From the NCBI RefSeq assembly GCF_023674425.1, contig NZ_CP098401.1, forward strand, positions 2,046,001-2,110,000: a DNA stretch of 64,000 nt, in the 5' to 3' direction. Numbering within the stretch: position 1 is the stretch's first letter; every line of letters starts with the position of its first letter. The position numbers and the translations under genes were made by a program. The notes under the pieces were generated by a model. The model was not told where the DNA came from. It saw only the letters and a list, made by a program, of their open reading frames with translations, and searched no databases. This document shows positions 21,635-30,773 of this stretch, in pieces. The DNA comes from Sphingomonas donggukensis. GTDB lineage: Bacteria > Pseudomonadota > Alphaproteobacteria > Sphingomonadales > Sphingomonadaceae.

Positions 21635-23412
21635 TCGATCCGCCACAGCCTGAGCGGCGAGCCCTTGGGCAGCGGCACGCGCACCAGCCACGCCGGCACC
21701 TTCCCCTTCGCCAGCTGCGCGTAGAAGCCGTTCGGCGACCGCGCGCGATAGACGGTGGATTCGGCCATGTTCGGGCAGATCAGCAGCAGCCGGGCGCCAT
21801 GCGCCCGGGCGATGTCACGAAACTGGTCGGCGCTGCCGGTGAAGGCGTGGTGCACGTCCAGGATCGCGTCGCCGTTGCGATGATACGGCCCCGCGACCGC
21901 ATAATGATGCGTCAGCGTGATGAGCCGCGGCCCCAGGTCGACATGGGTAAAGATGACGCTCGGGCGCAGGCGATTGAGCGGTGCCATCGCGGGAATCGTC
22001 GGGCAGCGGCCATTGGCGCGGTTGACGATCTGCGCGCGCTTGTCGGGGCGGTCGATCGGCAGCCATTTCAGGACCAGCCCTGCGAACATGCCCGAGATCA
22101 CCAGGAACGCCGCGACCGACCCCAGCACGCGCACCAGCATCAGGCGGTGGCCGAGGCACCACGGGACGACGATCCACGCGAGCGCGGTCGCGCCGGGCAC
22201 CGCGAGCAGCTGTGCCGCCGGCCCCGCGCGCACCTGCCACAGCAGCATCAGCACCGCGAACGCCGTGAACAGCGCGACCGGCAACCAGGCGGCGAAGATC
22301 GCCTCCCGTCGCGCACGCCACGCCGCGATGATCGCGCCGATCAGCCCCGCGATCGGCAGTGCCGCGATCGGCAGCGCGTTGCGCAAGGGGTGCGAATAGA
22401 TCGGTTTCGCCTCGCGCACATTGTTCAGCCATGTGCGCTGCAATTCGGGCGACACACCCTCCGGCCGGCCCAGGCACTGCGGAAACAGCCAGGCGAAGCC
22501 GACCGCGATGATCGCGCCCGCCACGACCGCCATGCCCAGCCGCACGCCCCGCGATGCCGGATTGACCCGCGCCATCACGAACAGCTTGGCGCCGGCAAGC
22601 ACGAGCACCGTCAGCCACACCGGGGTCAGCGCGTCGCAGCGCATCGCCTGATTGGCGTTCGACGCGAAGATCGCGAAGCCGCCCGCGCTCGCCCCGCCGA
22701 GGCTCAGCGCATAGGCAGTGAGGCGGCGGGCTTCCGCGCGGTCGAGCACCCAGCGCAGCGTGATGATCGCGCCGGCCATCGCGCCGTAGGGCAGCATCTC
22801 GAGCCCGATGTTGAGCGACACCGCCGTCGCCAGCCCGACCAGTACCCCGCCGCGCACCTGCCGCGCATCGGCAAGCCCCGCGACCGTCAGGCTGAGGCAC
22901 GCGAGCTGCCAGCCGTGATGGTCGATGCGCATCGGCATGAACATCAGCATCGCCCCGCCCGCGCCGAGCAGGATGATGAGCGTTAGGATGTAGGCGAGCG
23001 GCGCGACGAGCCGCCGCACGACGAACGCGAACCCGCCCATCGTCACGGCGAGCGGCAGAATCGGCGCTATGCCGCAGGCCAGCCGCTCGGCCCAGGCGGT
23101 GCCGACGAACGGCTTGAAGAGCAGGATCAGCCCCGCGATCGGCAGGTCGACGATGCGGCTCCAGTGGATGTTGAAACCCTGCGGCGGGTTCATCCGGTAC
23201 TGCGTCAGGTCGTACCAGCCCTGCCCCGCCAGCAGCCCGCGCACCTGCATCAGGCGCATGTTGTCGTCGGTATCGCCCAGCCCCAACCAGTGCACCGCGC
23301 CCCACCGCGTCGTCAGCCAGAAGACCGCGACCACCGCCCACGCCAGCAGCGTCCAGCGCAGCCAGTGGCGGTTCGCCTCGCCCTCAAGGCGGGAAGCCAG
23401 TCCGTCGATCAA
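21604..23412 (-). CDS. Multi-spanning GT-C-like membrane protein
   Basis: 602-aa protein with about eleven membrane segments and a roughly 120-residue C-terminal soluble part. The first extracytoplasmic loop carries GDTDDNMRLMQVRGLL with an acidic pair, and further on RMNPPQGFNIHWSRIVDLP; this matches the layout of GT-C glycosyltransferases that use polyprenyl-linked sugars. Relatives are often mislabelled as AcrB-family proteins. The TTG at 23412 is chosen because AGGGGA sits 7 nt upstream; the longer frame reads into a genomic repeat. It lies divergent to gtrA and probably belongs to the same surface-glycan set. Confidence 0.6.
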   Translation of the reverse strand: MIDGLASRLEGEANRHWLRWTLLAWAVVAVFWLTTRWGAVHWLGLGDTDDNMRLMQVRGLLAGQGWYDLTQYRMNPPQGFNIHWSRIVDLPIAGLILLFKPFVGTAWAERLACGIAPILPLAVTMGGFAFVVRRLVAPLAYILTLIILLGAGGAMLMFMPMRIDHHGWQLACLSLTVAGLADARQVRGGVLVGLATAVSLNIGLEMLPYGAMAGAIITLRWVLDRAEARRLTAYALSLGGASAGGFAIFASNANQAMRCDALTPVWLTVLVLAGAKLFVMARVNPASRGVRLGMAVVAGAIIAVGFAWLFPQCLGRPEGVSPELQRTWLNNVREAKPIYSHPLRNALPIAALPIAGLIGAIIAAWRARREAIFAAWLPVALFTAFAVLMLLWQVRAGPAAQLLAVPGATALAWIVVPWCLGHRLMLVRVLGSVAAFLVISGMFAGLVLKWLPIDRPDKRAQIVNRANGRCPTIPAMAPLNRLRPSVIFTHVDLGPRLITLTHHYAVAGPYHRNGDAILDVHHAFTGSADQFRDIARAHGARLLLICPNMAESTVYRARSPNGFYAQLAKGKVPAWLVRVPLPKGSPLRLWRIDYAAAERSAR

Positions 23413-23461
23413 ATCCGCTTCCCCTACCGAACCGCGGAAGCTAGGGCTTTGCCCACCCGCG

Positions 23462-23486
23462 GTTCGCCCTGAGCCTGTCGAAGGGC
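23462..23486. repeat. REP-like repeat (single arm)
   Basis: GTTCGCCCTGAGCCTGTCG and the following AAGGGC match the dispersed TTCGACAGGCTCAGGACGAA family of sphingomonads. It lies between the divergent GT-C-like gene and gtrA. Confidence 0.6.
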
Positions 23487-23608
23487 TGCCTTTCTGCGTT
23501 CTGGCGGCAAAAGAAAAGGGCGTGGCCGCGATAACCCCGCTCGACCCTGATCTGGACGGCAGCACCTTGGTTTCGAAGTCCCTCCACCATCACCTCACCG
23601 GCAACACG

Positions 23609-23992
23609 ATGATCGGCCAGCTGGTGCGGTTCGGTATCGCTGGCGGCATCTCGACGCTGATCTACGCCGCGGTCTATCTGCCGCTGACGCACTGGGTGTT
23701 CCCCGGCGACCGCGCGGTGCTGGCGGTGCCGTTCGCCTTTGCGGTCGCGGTGGTGTGCGGATTCTTCCTCCACAGCGGCTGGAGCTTCAAGGGGCACGGG
23801 ACGCGCGACAACAGCGGGCGCCAGCATCTGAAGTTCCTCGTGGTGCAGGGCATCGGTCTCGGGCTCAACGCCGCCTTCACCTGGATCGTCACCGACATCA
23901 TGGGCGCGGCGCCGTGGGTCGCGCTGATCCCGGTGGTGACGGTCACCCCGCTCGCGACTTTCGCGCTCAACCGCACTTGGGTATTCGGCTGA
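23609..23992 (+). CDS. GtrA family membrane protein
   Basis: 127-aa four-span membrane protein of the GtrA/DPMS3 family, thought to flip or hold polyprenyl-phosphate sugars. Seen here: LVRFGIAGGISTLIYAAVYL, FFLHSGWSFKG, and the family ending LATFALNRTWVFG. The ATG at 23609 starts just before the first membrane segment. The methyltransferase ATG follows 1 nt after the stop, and a GtrB-like GT2 is convergent beyond it. Confidence 0.88.
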   Translation: MIGQLVRFGIAGGISTLIYAAVYLPLTHWVFPGDRAVLAVPFAFAVAVVCGFFLHSGWSFKGHGTRDNSGRQHLKFLVVQGIGLGLNAAFTWIVTDIMGAAPWVALIPVVTVTPLATFALNRTWVFG

Positions 23993-23993
23993 C

Positions 23994-24719
23994 ATGGATC
24001 GCATCGTCTACGACCGCATGGCGGCACACGACTCCACCCATTGGTGGTACCGCGCGCGCCGCGACATCCTGGCCGACTATGTCGCGCGCTATGCCAAGCT
24101 GCCCGACGACGCGCGCATCCTGGAGATTGGGTGCGGCACCGGGCACAATCTGCCGATGCTCGGCACCTTTGGTCAGGTCGACGCGATCGAGATCGACGAC
24201 GCCGCGCGCGACATCGCCAGCCAGCGGCTGGGCAAGCCGGTCGGTACTGCGCCGCTGCCGGAGCTCGCCGGGGTGGCCCGCGGTGCGTACGACATGGTCG
24301 CGGTGCTCGACGTGATCGAACATATCGACGACGACGTCGCCGCGCTGCGCGCAATGGCCGAGGCGCTGAAGCCCGGCGGCTGCATCCTGATCGCGGTGCC
24401 CGCGCACGGATGGATGTGGAGCGCGCACGACGTCGTCAACCACCACAAGCGCCGCTATTCGAAGACGAGCCTGGACGCCGCGATCCGCGCCGCGGGGCTG
24501 ACCCACAACGGGCTGACCTGGTTCAATTCTCTGCTGTTTCCCGCAGCCGTCGCCGCGCGGTTTGCGGGCAAGCTGACCGGCAAGGACGACAGCGACGATT
24601 CGCCCCCGCCCAAGCCGCTCAATACGCTGTTCGAAAAAATCTTCCGGCTGGAACGCTATCTGGTCGGTCGCGTGCCGATGACGCCGGGCCTGTCGATCCT
24701 GACGCTGGCGCGCAAATAG
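23994..24719 (+). CDS. Class I SAM-dependent methyltransferase
   Basis: 241-aa methyltransferase. The SAM motif ILEIGCGTGHNLPML is clear, followed by an acidic end of strand 2 (AIEIDD), MVAVLDVIEHIDDD and LKPGGCILIAVPAH. The N-terminal HWWYRARRDIL is usual in sugar- or lipid-modifying members found near glycosyltransferases. It is tightly linked to gtrA. The substrate is probably a polyprenyl-linked or surface glycan (inference). Confidence 0.85.
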   Translation: MDRIVYDRMAAHDSTHWWYRARRDILADYVARYAKLPDDARILEIGCGTGHNLPMLGTFGQVDAIEIDDAARDIASQRLGKPVGTAPLPELAGVARGAYDMVAVLDVIEHIDDDVAALRAMAEALKPGGCILIAVPAHGWMWSAHDVVNHHKRRYSKTSLDAAIRAAGLTHNGLTWFNSLLFPAAVAARFAGKLTGKDDSDDSPPPKPLNTLFEKIFRLERYLVGRVPMTPGLSILTLARK

Positions 24720-24723
24720 CGCG

Positions 24724-25764
24724 TCAGTCCGCGCTTTCCGCCGGCGCGACGAGAAGCCCCTCGGCAGGCTCCGGACGCACCGGGCGCGGCCCCTCGCCGG
24801 CGCGATAGCCCAGGCTCGCGCGGCCTTGCACCGGCCCGGCGACGTCGGCGACCAGATAGAGTGGGCGGCGCTTCGATTCGACGTACAGCCGCCCGAGATA
24901 CTCGCCGATCATCCCCAGCACGAACATCTGCACGCTGCCGAGGAACAGCACGACCAGCATCGTCGACGTCCAGCCCTGCACCGTATGGCCGAGCACGAAG
25001 CTGCCCATGACGTAGAGGAACAGCAGCACGGTCGCCCCGGTCAGCGCGAGGCCGACGTGGCTGGCGAACCGCAAGGGAGCGGTCGAGAAGCCGGTGACCG
25101 CATCGAGGGCGAAGCGCACCATCTTGCCGAGCGGATATTTGGACTCGCCGGTCAGCCGCTCGTGCCGGTCATAGGCGAAAGGTACCTGGCGAAAGCCGAC
25201 CCACGCGACCATGCCGCGGATGAAGCGCGCTTGTTCGGGCAGGCTGAGGAAGGCGTCGAGCGCACGCCTGGTCATCAGGCGGAAATCGCCCGTGTCGAGC
25301 GGGATCGGGGTGTCGGTGACGCGGTCGAGCACGCGGTAGAAGGCGGCGGCGGTCAGTTTCTTGAACACCGTCTCGCCCTCGCGCTTGCGGCGCACGGCAT
25401 AGACGACATCGGCCTGCTGCTCCCGCATCGCGGCGCGCATGTCGGTCAAGAGTTCGGGCGGATCCTGCAGATCGGCGTCGATGATCAGAATCTGCTCGCC
25501 CGCGCACAGGTCGAGTCCCGCAGTCAGCGCCAGCTGGTGGCCGTGATTGCGCGACAGGTTGATCGCCACCAGCCGCGGATCGGCTGCCGACAGCTGCTGC
25601 ATCACGCTCCAGCTGCCGTCGCGCGAGCCGTCGTTGACCAGCACGATCTCGTGATCGTCGCCGACCGCGGCGTGCGCCGCCGCGGAGACACGCTCGTGCA
25701 GCGCCTCCAGGCAGCCTTCTTCGTTATAGCAGGGGATGACGACGGACAGCGCGGGACGATGCAT
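24724..25764 (-). CDS. GtrB/DPM-like family 2 glycosyltransferase
   Basis: 346-aa polyprenol-phosphate glycosyltransferase. The GT2 domain starts SVVIPCYNEEGCLEALHER, with the metal motif IIDADLQDPPE and RFIRGMVAWVGFRQ. Two C-terminal membrane helices follow (about residues 230-290), as in GtrB/ArnC. It would make a polyprenyl-P-sugar used by GT-C enzymes and flipped by GtrA. The last 25 or so residues (with VRPEPAEG) are encoded by a dispersed palindromic repeat rather than by the family domain. Confidence 0.9.
   Translation of the reverse strand: MHRPALSVVIPCYNEEGCLEALHERVSAAAHAAVGDDHEIVLVNDGSRDGSWSVMQQLSAADPRLVAINLSRNHGHQLALTAGLDLCAGEQILIIDADLQDPPELLTDMRAAMREQQADVVYAVRRKREGETVFKKLTAAAFYRVLDRVTDTPIPLDTGDFRLMTRRALDAFLSLPEQARFIRGMVAWVGFRQVPFAYDRHERLTGESKYPLGKMVRFALDAVTGFSTAPLRFASHVGLALTGATVLLFLYVMGSFVLGHTVQGWTSTMLVVLFLGSVQMFVLGMIGEYLGRLYVESKRRPLYLVADVAGPVQGRASLGYRAGEGPRPVRPEPAEGLLVAPAESAD
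24754..24783. repeat. REP-like repeat inside the GT2 3' end
   Basis: The minus-strand bases coding for VRPEPAEGL match the dispersed repeat consensus GTTCGTCCTGAGCCTGTCG with a few substitutions that keep the frame open. The repeat seems to have been taken into the C-terminus. Confidence 0.5.
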
Positions 25765-25793
25765 GTCCCGCGCTGTAGCGCCAAGCGCTGGCG

Positions 25794-27227
25794 CTATCCA
25801 GTCACCACCAGTTTCACGAGCATGCCGGGGCGCAGCGCGGCGTTCGCATCGAGGCCGTTGAGCGTCAGGAAGCGTTCGCGCTGGAAGTTCGGATAGTCCA
25901 TCTGCCGCGCCAGGCTGTCGATGGTGTCACCGGCGCGCACGGTCGCGATGCGGATGCGCCTGCCCTTGATCGCCGCCGCCTCGCTGGCGCTCAGCGTCGT
26001 GAAGCTGTCGATCACCGGCGCGAGCGCGCCGACGCCGCTCCCCGCCGGGGTCGCGACCGTCCAGACATAGGTGCCCGTAGGAAAGGCGATGGCGACGACG
26101 GTGGCGTCGACACGGCTGTTGTTGGCGGTGGCGGTAATCGTCGCGGTAGCGGCACGGCGGCCGTTGATCGTCACGTCGCGAACCTGATCGGCCGAAACCT
26201 GCCCGCCCAGCGTGCGGAACCGCGCGGTGAGCGCGGCGGCGGGGTCCCCGCTGCCCATCGTCAGCTGCGCCTGCCCGCGCTGGCCCGCGACCGTCACCGC
26301 ATCGCTCGCATTGGCGATGGTGTAGCCGGCGGGCGCGGTGAAGCGGATGCGCATCTGCGGGTGGCGGAAGGTCTGGCCGTCGATCACGCCCTGCGCCGGA
26401 TCGTCGTCGTAGCGCATTCCGTCGAGCATGCGGAGGAAGGCGACGTCCTGCCCCGTCGCGGGGCCGCCACGCCCGGCCTGTTGCGCCAGCGCGCGCGCCC
26501 GCGCCACACGGTCGGCGCTGGAGGGATGCGTGCTGAGCCACGTCGGCGTCGCGCTGGCATCGCGCCCCGCTACCCGAGCCTCCAGCGCCGTCTCGGCACC
26601 AAGCTGGTTGAGGATCAGCGGCGCCCCATAGGGATTGTACCCGGCCCCAGCGACATAGCGGACGCCCAGTGTGTCGGCCTGATATTCCTGATCGCGTCCG
26701 TATTTCAGCGCATACAGCCCCGCCGCCTGCTGCGCACCGCGACCCAGCAGCGATCCGAAGTTCGAATTGCCCGCGACCGCGCCGACGATCCCAGCCAGCA
26801 CCCCGCCGATCGTCGATGTCCGCTGCCGCCCCGCCGAATGGCGCGCGGCGACGTGGCCGACCTCATGCCCCATCACGAACGCCAGCTCGTCCTCGCTGTT
26901 CATCAGCGCGAGCAGCTGGCGGGTGACGTACACATAGCCGCCTGGGATCGCGAAGGCGTTCTCGACCGGCGAATTCAGCAGCTGCACCGTGAAGTCGCCG
27001 CTGGCGTTCGACAGCCCGGATTGCAGCGACACGCGCTTGCCGACCCGCTCGACGAATGCCGCCTGCGACCCGTCGTAGCGCCCGCCGAACTGGGCGACCA
27101 GCTCGGGGTTGGCCTGGCTGCCCTGCGCGCGGTCGCTGGCCGAGATCGACCGCGTCGTCTGGGCGGGGAGGGTTGCCGGGACGGCGAAGCAAATGGCGGC
27201 GGCGGAAAGGAGGCGAAAACGCTTCAA
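25794..27227 (-). CDS. M48 family zinc metalloprotease with C-terminal LysM-like part
   Basis: 477-aa exported protease, similar in layout to BepA/LoiP-type M48 enzymes that work on outer-membrane proteins. The signal peptide (LLSAAAICFAVPATLPA) is followed by an M48 domain with HEVGH at residues 121-125 and a downstream YQADTLGVRYVAGAGYNP (in part, third ligand Glu or Asp region). A second domain follows, and the C-terminus has the LysM-like VRAGDTIDSLARQMDYPN. The TTG at 27227 is selected because AGGAG is 6 nt upstream and the signal peptide follows at once. It is downstream of no obvious partner on the strand. Confidence 0.85.
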   Translation of the reverse strand: MKRFRLLSAAAICFAVPATLPAQTTRSISASDRAQGSQANPELVAQFGGRYDGSQAAFVERVGKRVSLQSGLSNASGDFTVQLLNSPVENAFAIPGGYVYVTRQLLALMNSEDELAFVMGHEVGHVAARHSAGRQRTSTIGGVLAGIVGAVAGNSNFGSLLGRGAQQAAGLYALKYGRDQEYQADTLGVRYVAGAGYNPYGAPLILNQLGAETALEARVAGRDASATPTWLSTHPSSADRVARARALAQQAGRGGPATGQDVAFLRMLDGMRYDDDPAQGVIDGQTFRHPQMRIRFTAPAGYTIANASDAVTVAGQRGQAQLTMGSGDPAAALTARFRTLGGQVSADQVRDVTINGRRAATATITATANNSRVDATVVAIAFPTGTYVWTVATPAGSGVGALAPVIDSFTTLSASEAAAIKGRRIRIATVRAGDTIDSLARQMDYPNFQRERFLTLNGLDANAALRPGMLVKLVVTG

Positions 27228-27289
27228 GACAAGCTCCTCGAGGTGATGGCCCAAGAATTCGCGATGCGCATCCGGTTCCCGGTGCGCGC

Positions 27290-29092
27290 CTAGACCATCG
27301 CCCGCGCGCGCTCCTCGACCAGCCGCTCCAAAATCACGAGCGGCACCGCGCCCTCCTGCAAGACGTCGTGGAAGGCCTTCACGTCGTACTTGGCGCCCAT
27401 GATCTTGCGCGCATTGTCGCGCGCGCGCAGCCACGCGATGTGGCCGACCTTGTAGCTGCACGCCTGCCCCGCCTGGGTGCAGTAGCGTTCGATCTCGCGC
27501 TGCGACCGTGGCCGGGCAAAGCCGGTGGTCGCGACCATGTAATCGGTCGCCTGCTCGCGGGTCCACCTTTTGGCGTGGATGCCGGTGTCGACGACGAGGC
27601 GCGCGGCGCGGAACAGGAAGGATTGCAGATAGCCCGCCTTCTCCAGCGGCGTCGCATAGCCGCCGAGTTCATCGGCGACCTGCTCGGCATAGAGCGCCCA
27701 GCCCTCGCTATAGGCGCTGAAGCCCCCGACCTTGCGGATCAGCGGCTGCGACGAGCCCTGCGCGATCGTGATCTGCAGGTGATGGCCCGGTACCCCTTCA
27801 TGGTAGGTCAGCGACGGCAGCGTATATTTCGGCCAGTCGGCGACCGATTTCAGGTTGATCCAGTAGATCGCCGGACGCGACCCATCGAGCGCGGCGCGGT
27901 TGTAATAGCCGTTGGCGGCGCCGTCCTGGATTTCGACCGGCACCGCCTGGATGTTGAGCGGAGCGTTGGGCGGCGCGTTGAACGCGCGCGCCAGCTTCGC
28001 CTGCATCGCGGCATTCCCTTCGTTCAGCCCGCGGATCAGCTCGGCGCGGCCCGCCGGCGTGTCGGCATAGAGCTGCGCCGGGGAGGCGTTGAGCGCGGTC
28101 AGCCGCTCGCCGACCGTGCCCTTCGTCATGCCCTGGCTCTTCAGGATCACGTCCAGCTGCGCGCTGATCTCTGCGACCTGTTGCAGCCCGAGCTTGTGGA
28201 CCTCGTCGGGCGTGAACTTGGTGGTCGTCGCCTGCTCGAGCGCGGCGGCGTAGAGCGCGTCGCCCTTCGGCACGTCCCACAGCCCCGCCGAGCGCCGCGC
28301 GTTGGCGCGCAGTTTCCGCACCAAGGCGATCTGGCGGTCGAGCGCGGGATAGACATGCCCCTCGACGATCTTCGCACAGCGCGCGGCCCAGTCGCCGGGT
28401 ATTTTCGTCGTGCGGCGCGCGATCGACTGGGTCAGCGTATTGTCCGCCGCCGCCGGCTTGCGCAGCGCCGCCAGCTGGCCGAGCGCGAGGTCGAGCGAGA
28501 AATCGGGCGCCAGATAGCCGCGCGACGCCTGCTCCGCCTGCACCGCGCTATCCTGGTCGAGTGCGGTCGCGAACGCCGTCGTGCGGTCCAGATACGCCTC
28601 GGCATCGTCGGCGGTGACGATCGTGTGAGCCGAATTCAGGAAATCGGGGACCGAGAAATAGGAACCGCCGTTCTGGGTGATCGTGAACGGACGCTGCGGC
28701 GAATCGACGCCGAACTGCGCCTGCCCCACGGTCTGCGACCGGAGCGAATAGAGCACGACTTCGCGGTTCAGCAGCGCCGCTTTCGACAGGCCGGCGGTCG
28801 GCACGCCTTCGATCAGCGCGATTCCGGCGCGGGTACGGGCGAGGCCCGCCTGTTTCGAGGCCAAGCTGCGATCGGACAGCTTGTGCTTGGCCGCCGCCCC
28901 CGGCCCCTTGTCGAAGCCGAGCGACGTCGCGAGTTCGGGCGAATAGGACAATGCGGTCTTGAACACTGTGTCGAACGCGGCGTTCAGCCGGGCATCACCG
29001 CCCGCCGCCGTCTGCACCGCCAGCGCCGCCCCAGGAACCAGCGCGACCGCCCCGGCAGCAGTCCCGGTAGCGAGAAAATGACGACGGTCCAT
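27290..29092 (-). CDS. DUF885 family exported protein
   Basis: 600-aa protein with a twin-arginine-like leader (MDRRHFLATGTAAGAVALVPGA, the RRHF pattern). The DUF885 domain follows, with the peptidase-like motif YHEGVPGHHLQ (HEGVPGHH, an HExxH variant) and EGWALYAEQVADELGG. The family resembles zinc-dependent dipeptidyl carboxypeptidases, so a periplasmic peptidase is likely though unproven. It is 62 nt upstream of the M48 gene on the same strand, so the two may be co-expressed. Confidence 0.85.
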   Translation of the reverse strand: MDRRHFLATGTAAGAVALVPGAALAVQTAAGGDARLNAAFDTVFKTALSYSPELATSLGFDKGPGAAAKHKLSDRSLASKQAGLARTRAGIALIEGVPTAGLSKAALLNREVVLYSLRSQTVGQAQFGVDSPQRPFTITQNGGSYFSVPDFLNSAHTIVTADDAEAYLDRTTAFATALDQDSAVQAEQASRGYLAPDFSLDLALGQLAALRKPAAADNTLTQSIARRTTKIPGDWAARCAKIVEGHVYPALDRQIALVRKLRANARRSAGLWDVPKGDALYAAALEQATTTKFTPDEVHKLGLQQVAEISAQLDVILKSQGMTKGTVGERLTALNASPAQLYADTPAGRAELIRGLNEGNAAMQAKLARAFNAPPNAPLNIQAVPVEIQDGAANGYYNRAALDGSRPAIYWINLKSVADWPKYTLPSLTYHEGVPGHHLQITIAQGSSQPLIRKVGGFSAYSEGWALYAEQVADELGGYATPLEKAGYLQSFLFRAARLVVDTGIHAKRWTREQATDYMVATTGFARPRSQREIERYCTQAGQACSYKVGHIAWLRARDNARKIMGAKYDVKAFHDVLQEGAVPLVILERLVEERARAMV

Positions 29093-29173
29093 GATGATGC
29101 TCCCCGATCAGTGTTTGCGGGGCAGCTTAGCCGGGTCGCTGTGGCGGGCAAGCGAAGTTCGCCCCGGCGCAAC

Positions 29174-29239
29174 CGCTCGTGCTGAGCGTGTCGAAGCACA
29201 TGCCAGGACCACGCACTTCGACAAGCTCAGTGCGAACGG
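29174..29239. repeat. Inverted REP-like pair
   Basis: Two copies of the dispersed repeat face each other: GTGCTGAGCGTGTCGAAGCA on the left and GCACTTCGACAAGCTCAGTG on the right. They can form a long stem in the gap between the DUF885 gene and the end of the REC-kinase gene. Confidence 0.7.
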
Positions 29240-29298
29240 GGTTATTTCGGCGCCGCGCGCACGATTATCGCGCCGTACTCCCGCGCACGTGCGGGGCT

Positions 29299-30324
29299 TC
29301 AGGCCAGTGCCGCGACCAACGAGGCGCGCAGGCCGCCGCGGCTGCTGTCGTAGGTGACGCTCGACTGCAGGCTCTGCGCCATCGCGCGGACGACCTTGGT
29401 GCCGAGCCCCGTGCCCTTGGGCTTGGCGCCCGCGACCATGCCGCACCCGTCGTCCTCGACCGCCAGTTCGAACCGGTCGTCGCCGCGGCGGGTCAGCGCG
29501 ACGCGGATCTCGCCGCCGCACAGCTCGTCATAGGCGTATTTGCAGGCGTTGCTGACCAGTTCGTTGACGATCACGCCGACCGACACCGCACGGTCGGTGG
29601 GCAAGCGGATCGCGTCGCTGGTGACGCTGATGCGGCGATCGGGGTCGATCGACCAAGTCTGGCCGAGTTCGTCGACCAGCGCGCCCAGATATTCCGACAT
29701 CTCCACCCCCTCGACATCGTCGGAGGTATAGAGGCGGCGGTGGACCTGGCCGATCGCCGTGATGCGGTGCTGGGTATCGAGCAAGGCCGACTTCGCCGTC
29801 TCGTCCGCGATCGCAGTCGATTGCAGCTGAACGAAGGCGGAGACGAGCTGGAGCGAATTGGCGACGCGGTGATTGACCTCGCGCAGCAGTGCCTCGAGCC
29901 GCAAATGGCTGGCGCGCAGATCGGCCTCGGCCTTGTCCTTGGCCTGCGCCAGCGCGACGCGTTCCAGCGTGTTCTCGATCGATCCGGCAAGCAGGTCGAA
30001 GAAATCGTCGCCGACCGACTTCACCACATAGTCGGCGGCCCCCTCCTTCAACGCGGCGATGGCGATGCGGCCTTCCTCCGATCCGGTCACGTAGATCACC
30101 GGCGGCGGAGTCGGCAGCGTGCGCAGCTGCTTCAGCGTCTCCAGCCCGTCCATGCCGGGCATGTAGTGGTCGACCGCGACCAGATCGAAACTCGCCGCAC
30201 GCGCCGCCTCCAGCCCCTCCGCACCGCCGGCGGCGAGCGTCACCTCCAGCCCGCGCCGGGTCAGCGCGCGCTCGGCCAGGCGCCTCAGCCCCGCGTCGTC
30301 GTCGATGTAGAGGATGTGCGGCAA
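29299..30324 (-). CDS. Response regulator fused to HWE/HisKA_2 histidine kinase
   Basis: 341-aa hybrid. The N-terminal receiver has the phospho-acceptor Asp52 in LVAVDHYMPGMDG. The C-terminal kinase has the H-box LREVNHRVANSLQLV with His152, the N-box VIVNELVSNACKYAYDE, and G-boxes VEDDGCGM and KGTGLG. There is no membrane part. The TTG at 30324, 5 nt after the upstream receiver gene, is the first start giving an intact receiver (PHILYIDDD). It is the last gene of a three-gene phosphorelay: membrane kinase, single receiver, receiver-kinase. Confidence 0.85.
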   Translation of the reverse strand: MPHILYIDDDAGLRRLAERALTRRGLEVTLAAGGAEGLEAARAASFDLVAVDHYMPGMDGLETLKQLRTLPTPPPVIYVTGSEEGRIAIAALKEGAADYVVKSVGDDFFDLLAGSIENTLERVALAQAKDKAEADLRASHLRLEALLREVNHRVANSLQLVSAFVQLQSTAIADETAKSALLDTQHRITAIGQVHRRLYTSDDVEGVEMSEYLGALVDELGQTWSIDPDRRISVTSDAIRLPTDRAVSVGVIVNELVSNACKYAYDELCGGEIRVALTRRGDDRFELAVEDDGCGMVAGAKPKGTGLGTKVVRAMAQSLQSSVTYDSSRGGLRASLVAALA

Positions 30325-30329
30325 GCGGA

Positions 30330-30773
30330 TCAGGCCTCTGCGTCCGGAACCTGGATCACCGACAGGAACAGCCCCAGCTGGCGGATCGCCTGGGCGAAAT
30401 TCTCGTAGTTCACCGGCTTCGTGATATAGACGTTGCAGCCCAGATCGTAGCACCGCTGGATCTCGATCTTGTCGTCGGTGGTGGTCAGGACGACCACCGG
30501 CGTGCGCTTCACCGCCGACCCTTCCGCCTTCACCTTCGCCAGGATGTCGGTGCCGCTCATGTCCGGAAGGTTCAGGTCGAGCAGGATCAGCGCCGGGCCG
30601 TTCAGCGCCGGGCCGGCGGCGTCGTTGAACAGATAATCGAGCGCGGTGCCGCCATCCAGGAAATGCTTGATGTCGTTCATGATGCCGGCGCGGCGGATGT
30701 TCTTTTCGATCAGGCGGGCATGGCCTTCATCGTCCTCGATCATGACGATGGTGACGGATTGATGCGCGTTCAT
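30330..30773 (-). CDS. Single-domain response regulator (Rcp1-like)
   Basis: 147-aa stand-alone receiver. The phosphorylation site is Asp66 in ALILLDLNLPDMSG, the acidic pair is IEDDEGH, the conserved Thr is in VVLTTTDD and the Lys in YITKPVNYENF. The layout matches cyanobacterial Rcp1-like receivers that pair with phytochrome-type kinases. It has no output domain, so it should act by passing phosphate or by binding a protein. Its ATG overlaps the kinase stop by 4 nt. Confidence 0.92.
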   Translation of the reverse strand: MNAHQSVTIVMIEDDEGHARLIEKNIRRAGIMNDIKHFLDGGTALDYLFNDAAGPALNGPALILLDLNLPDMSGTDILAKVKAEGSAVKRTPVVVLTTTDDKIEIQRCYDLGCNVYITKPVNYENFAQAIRQLGLFLSVIQVPDAEA

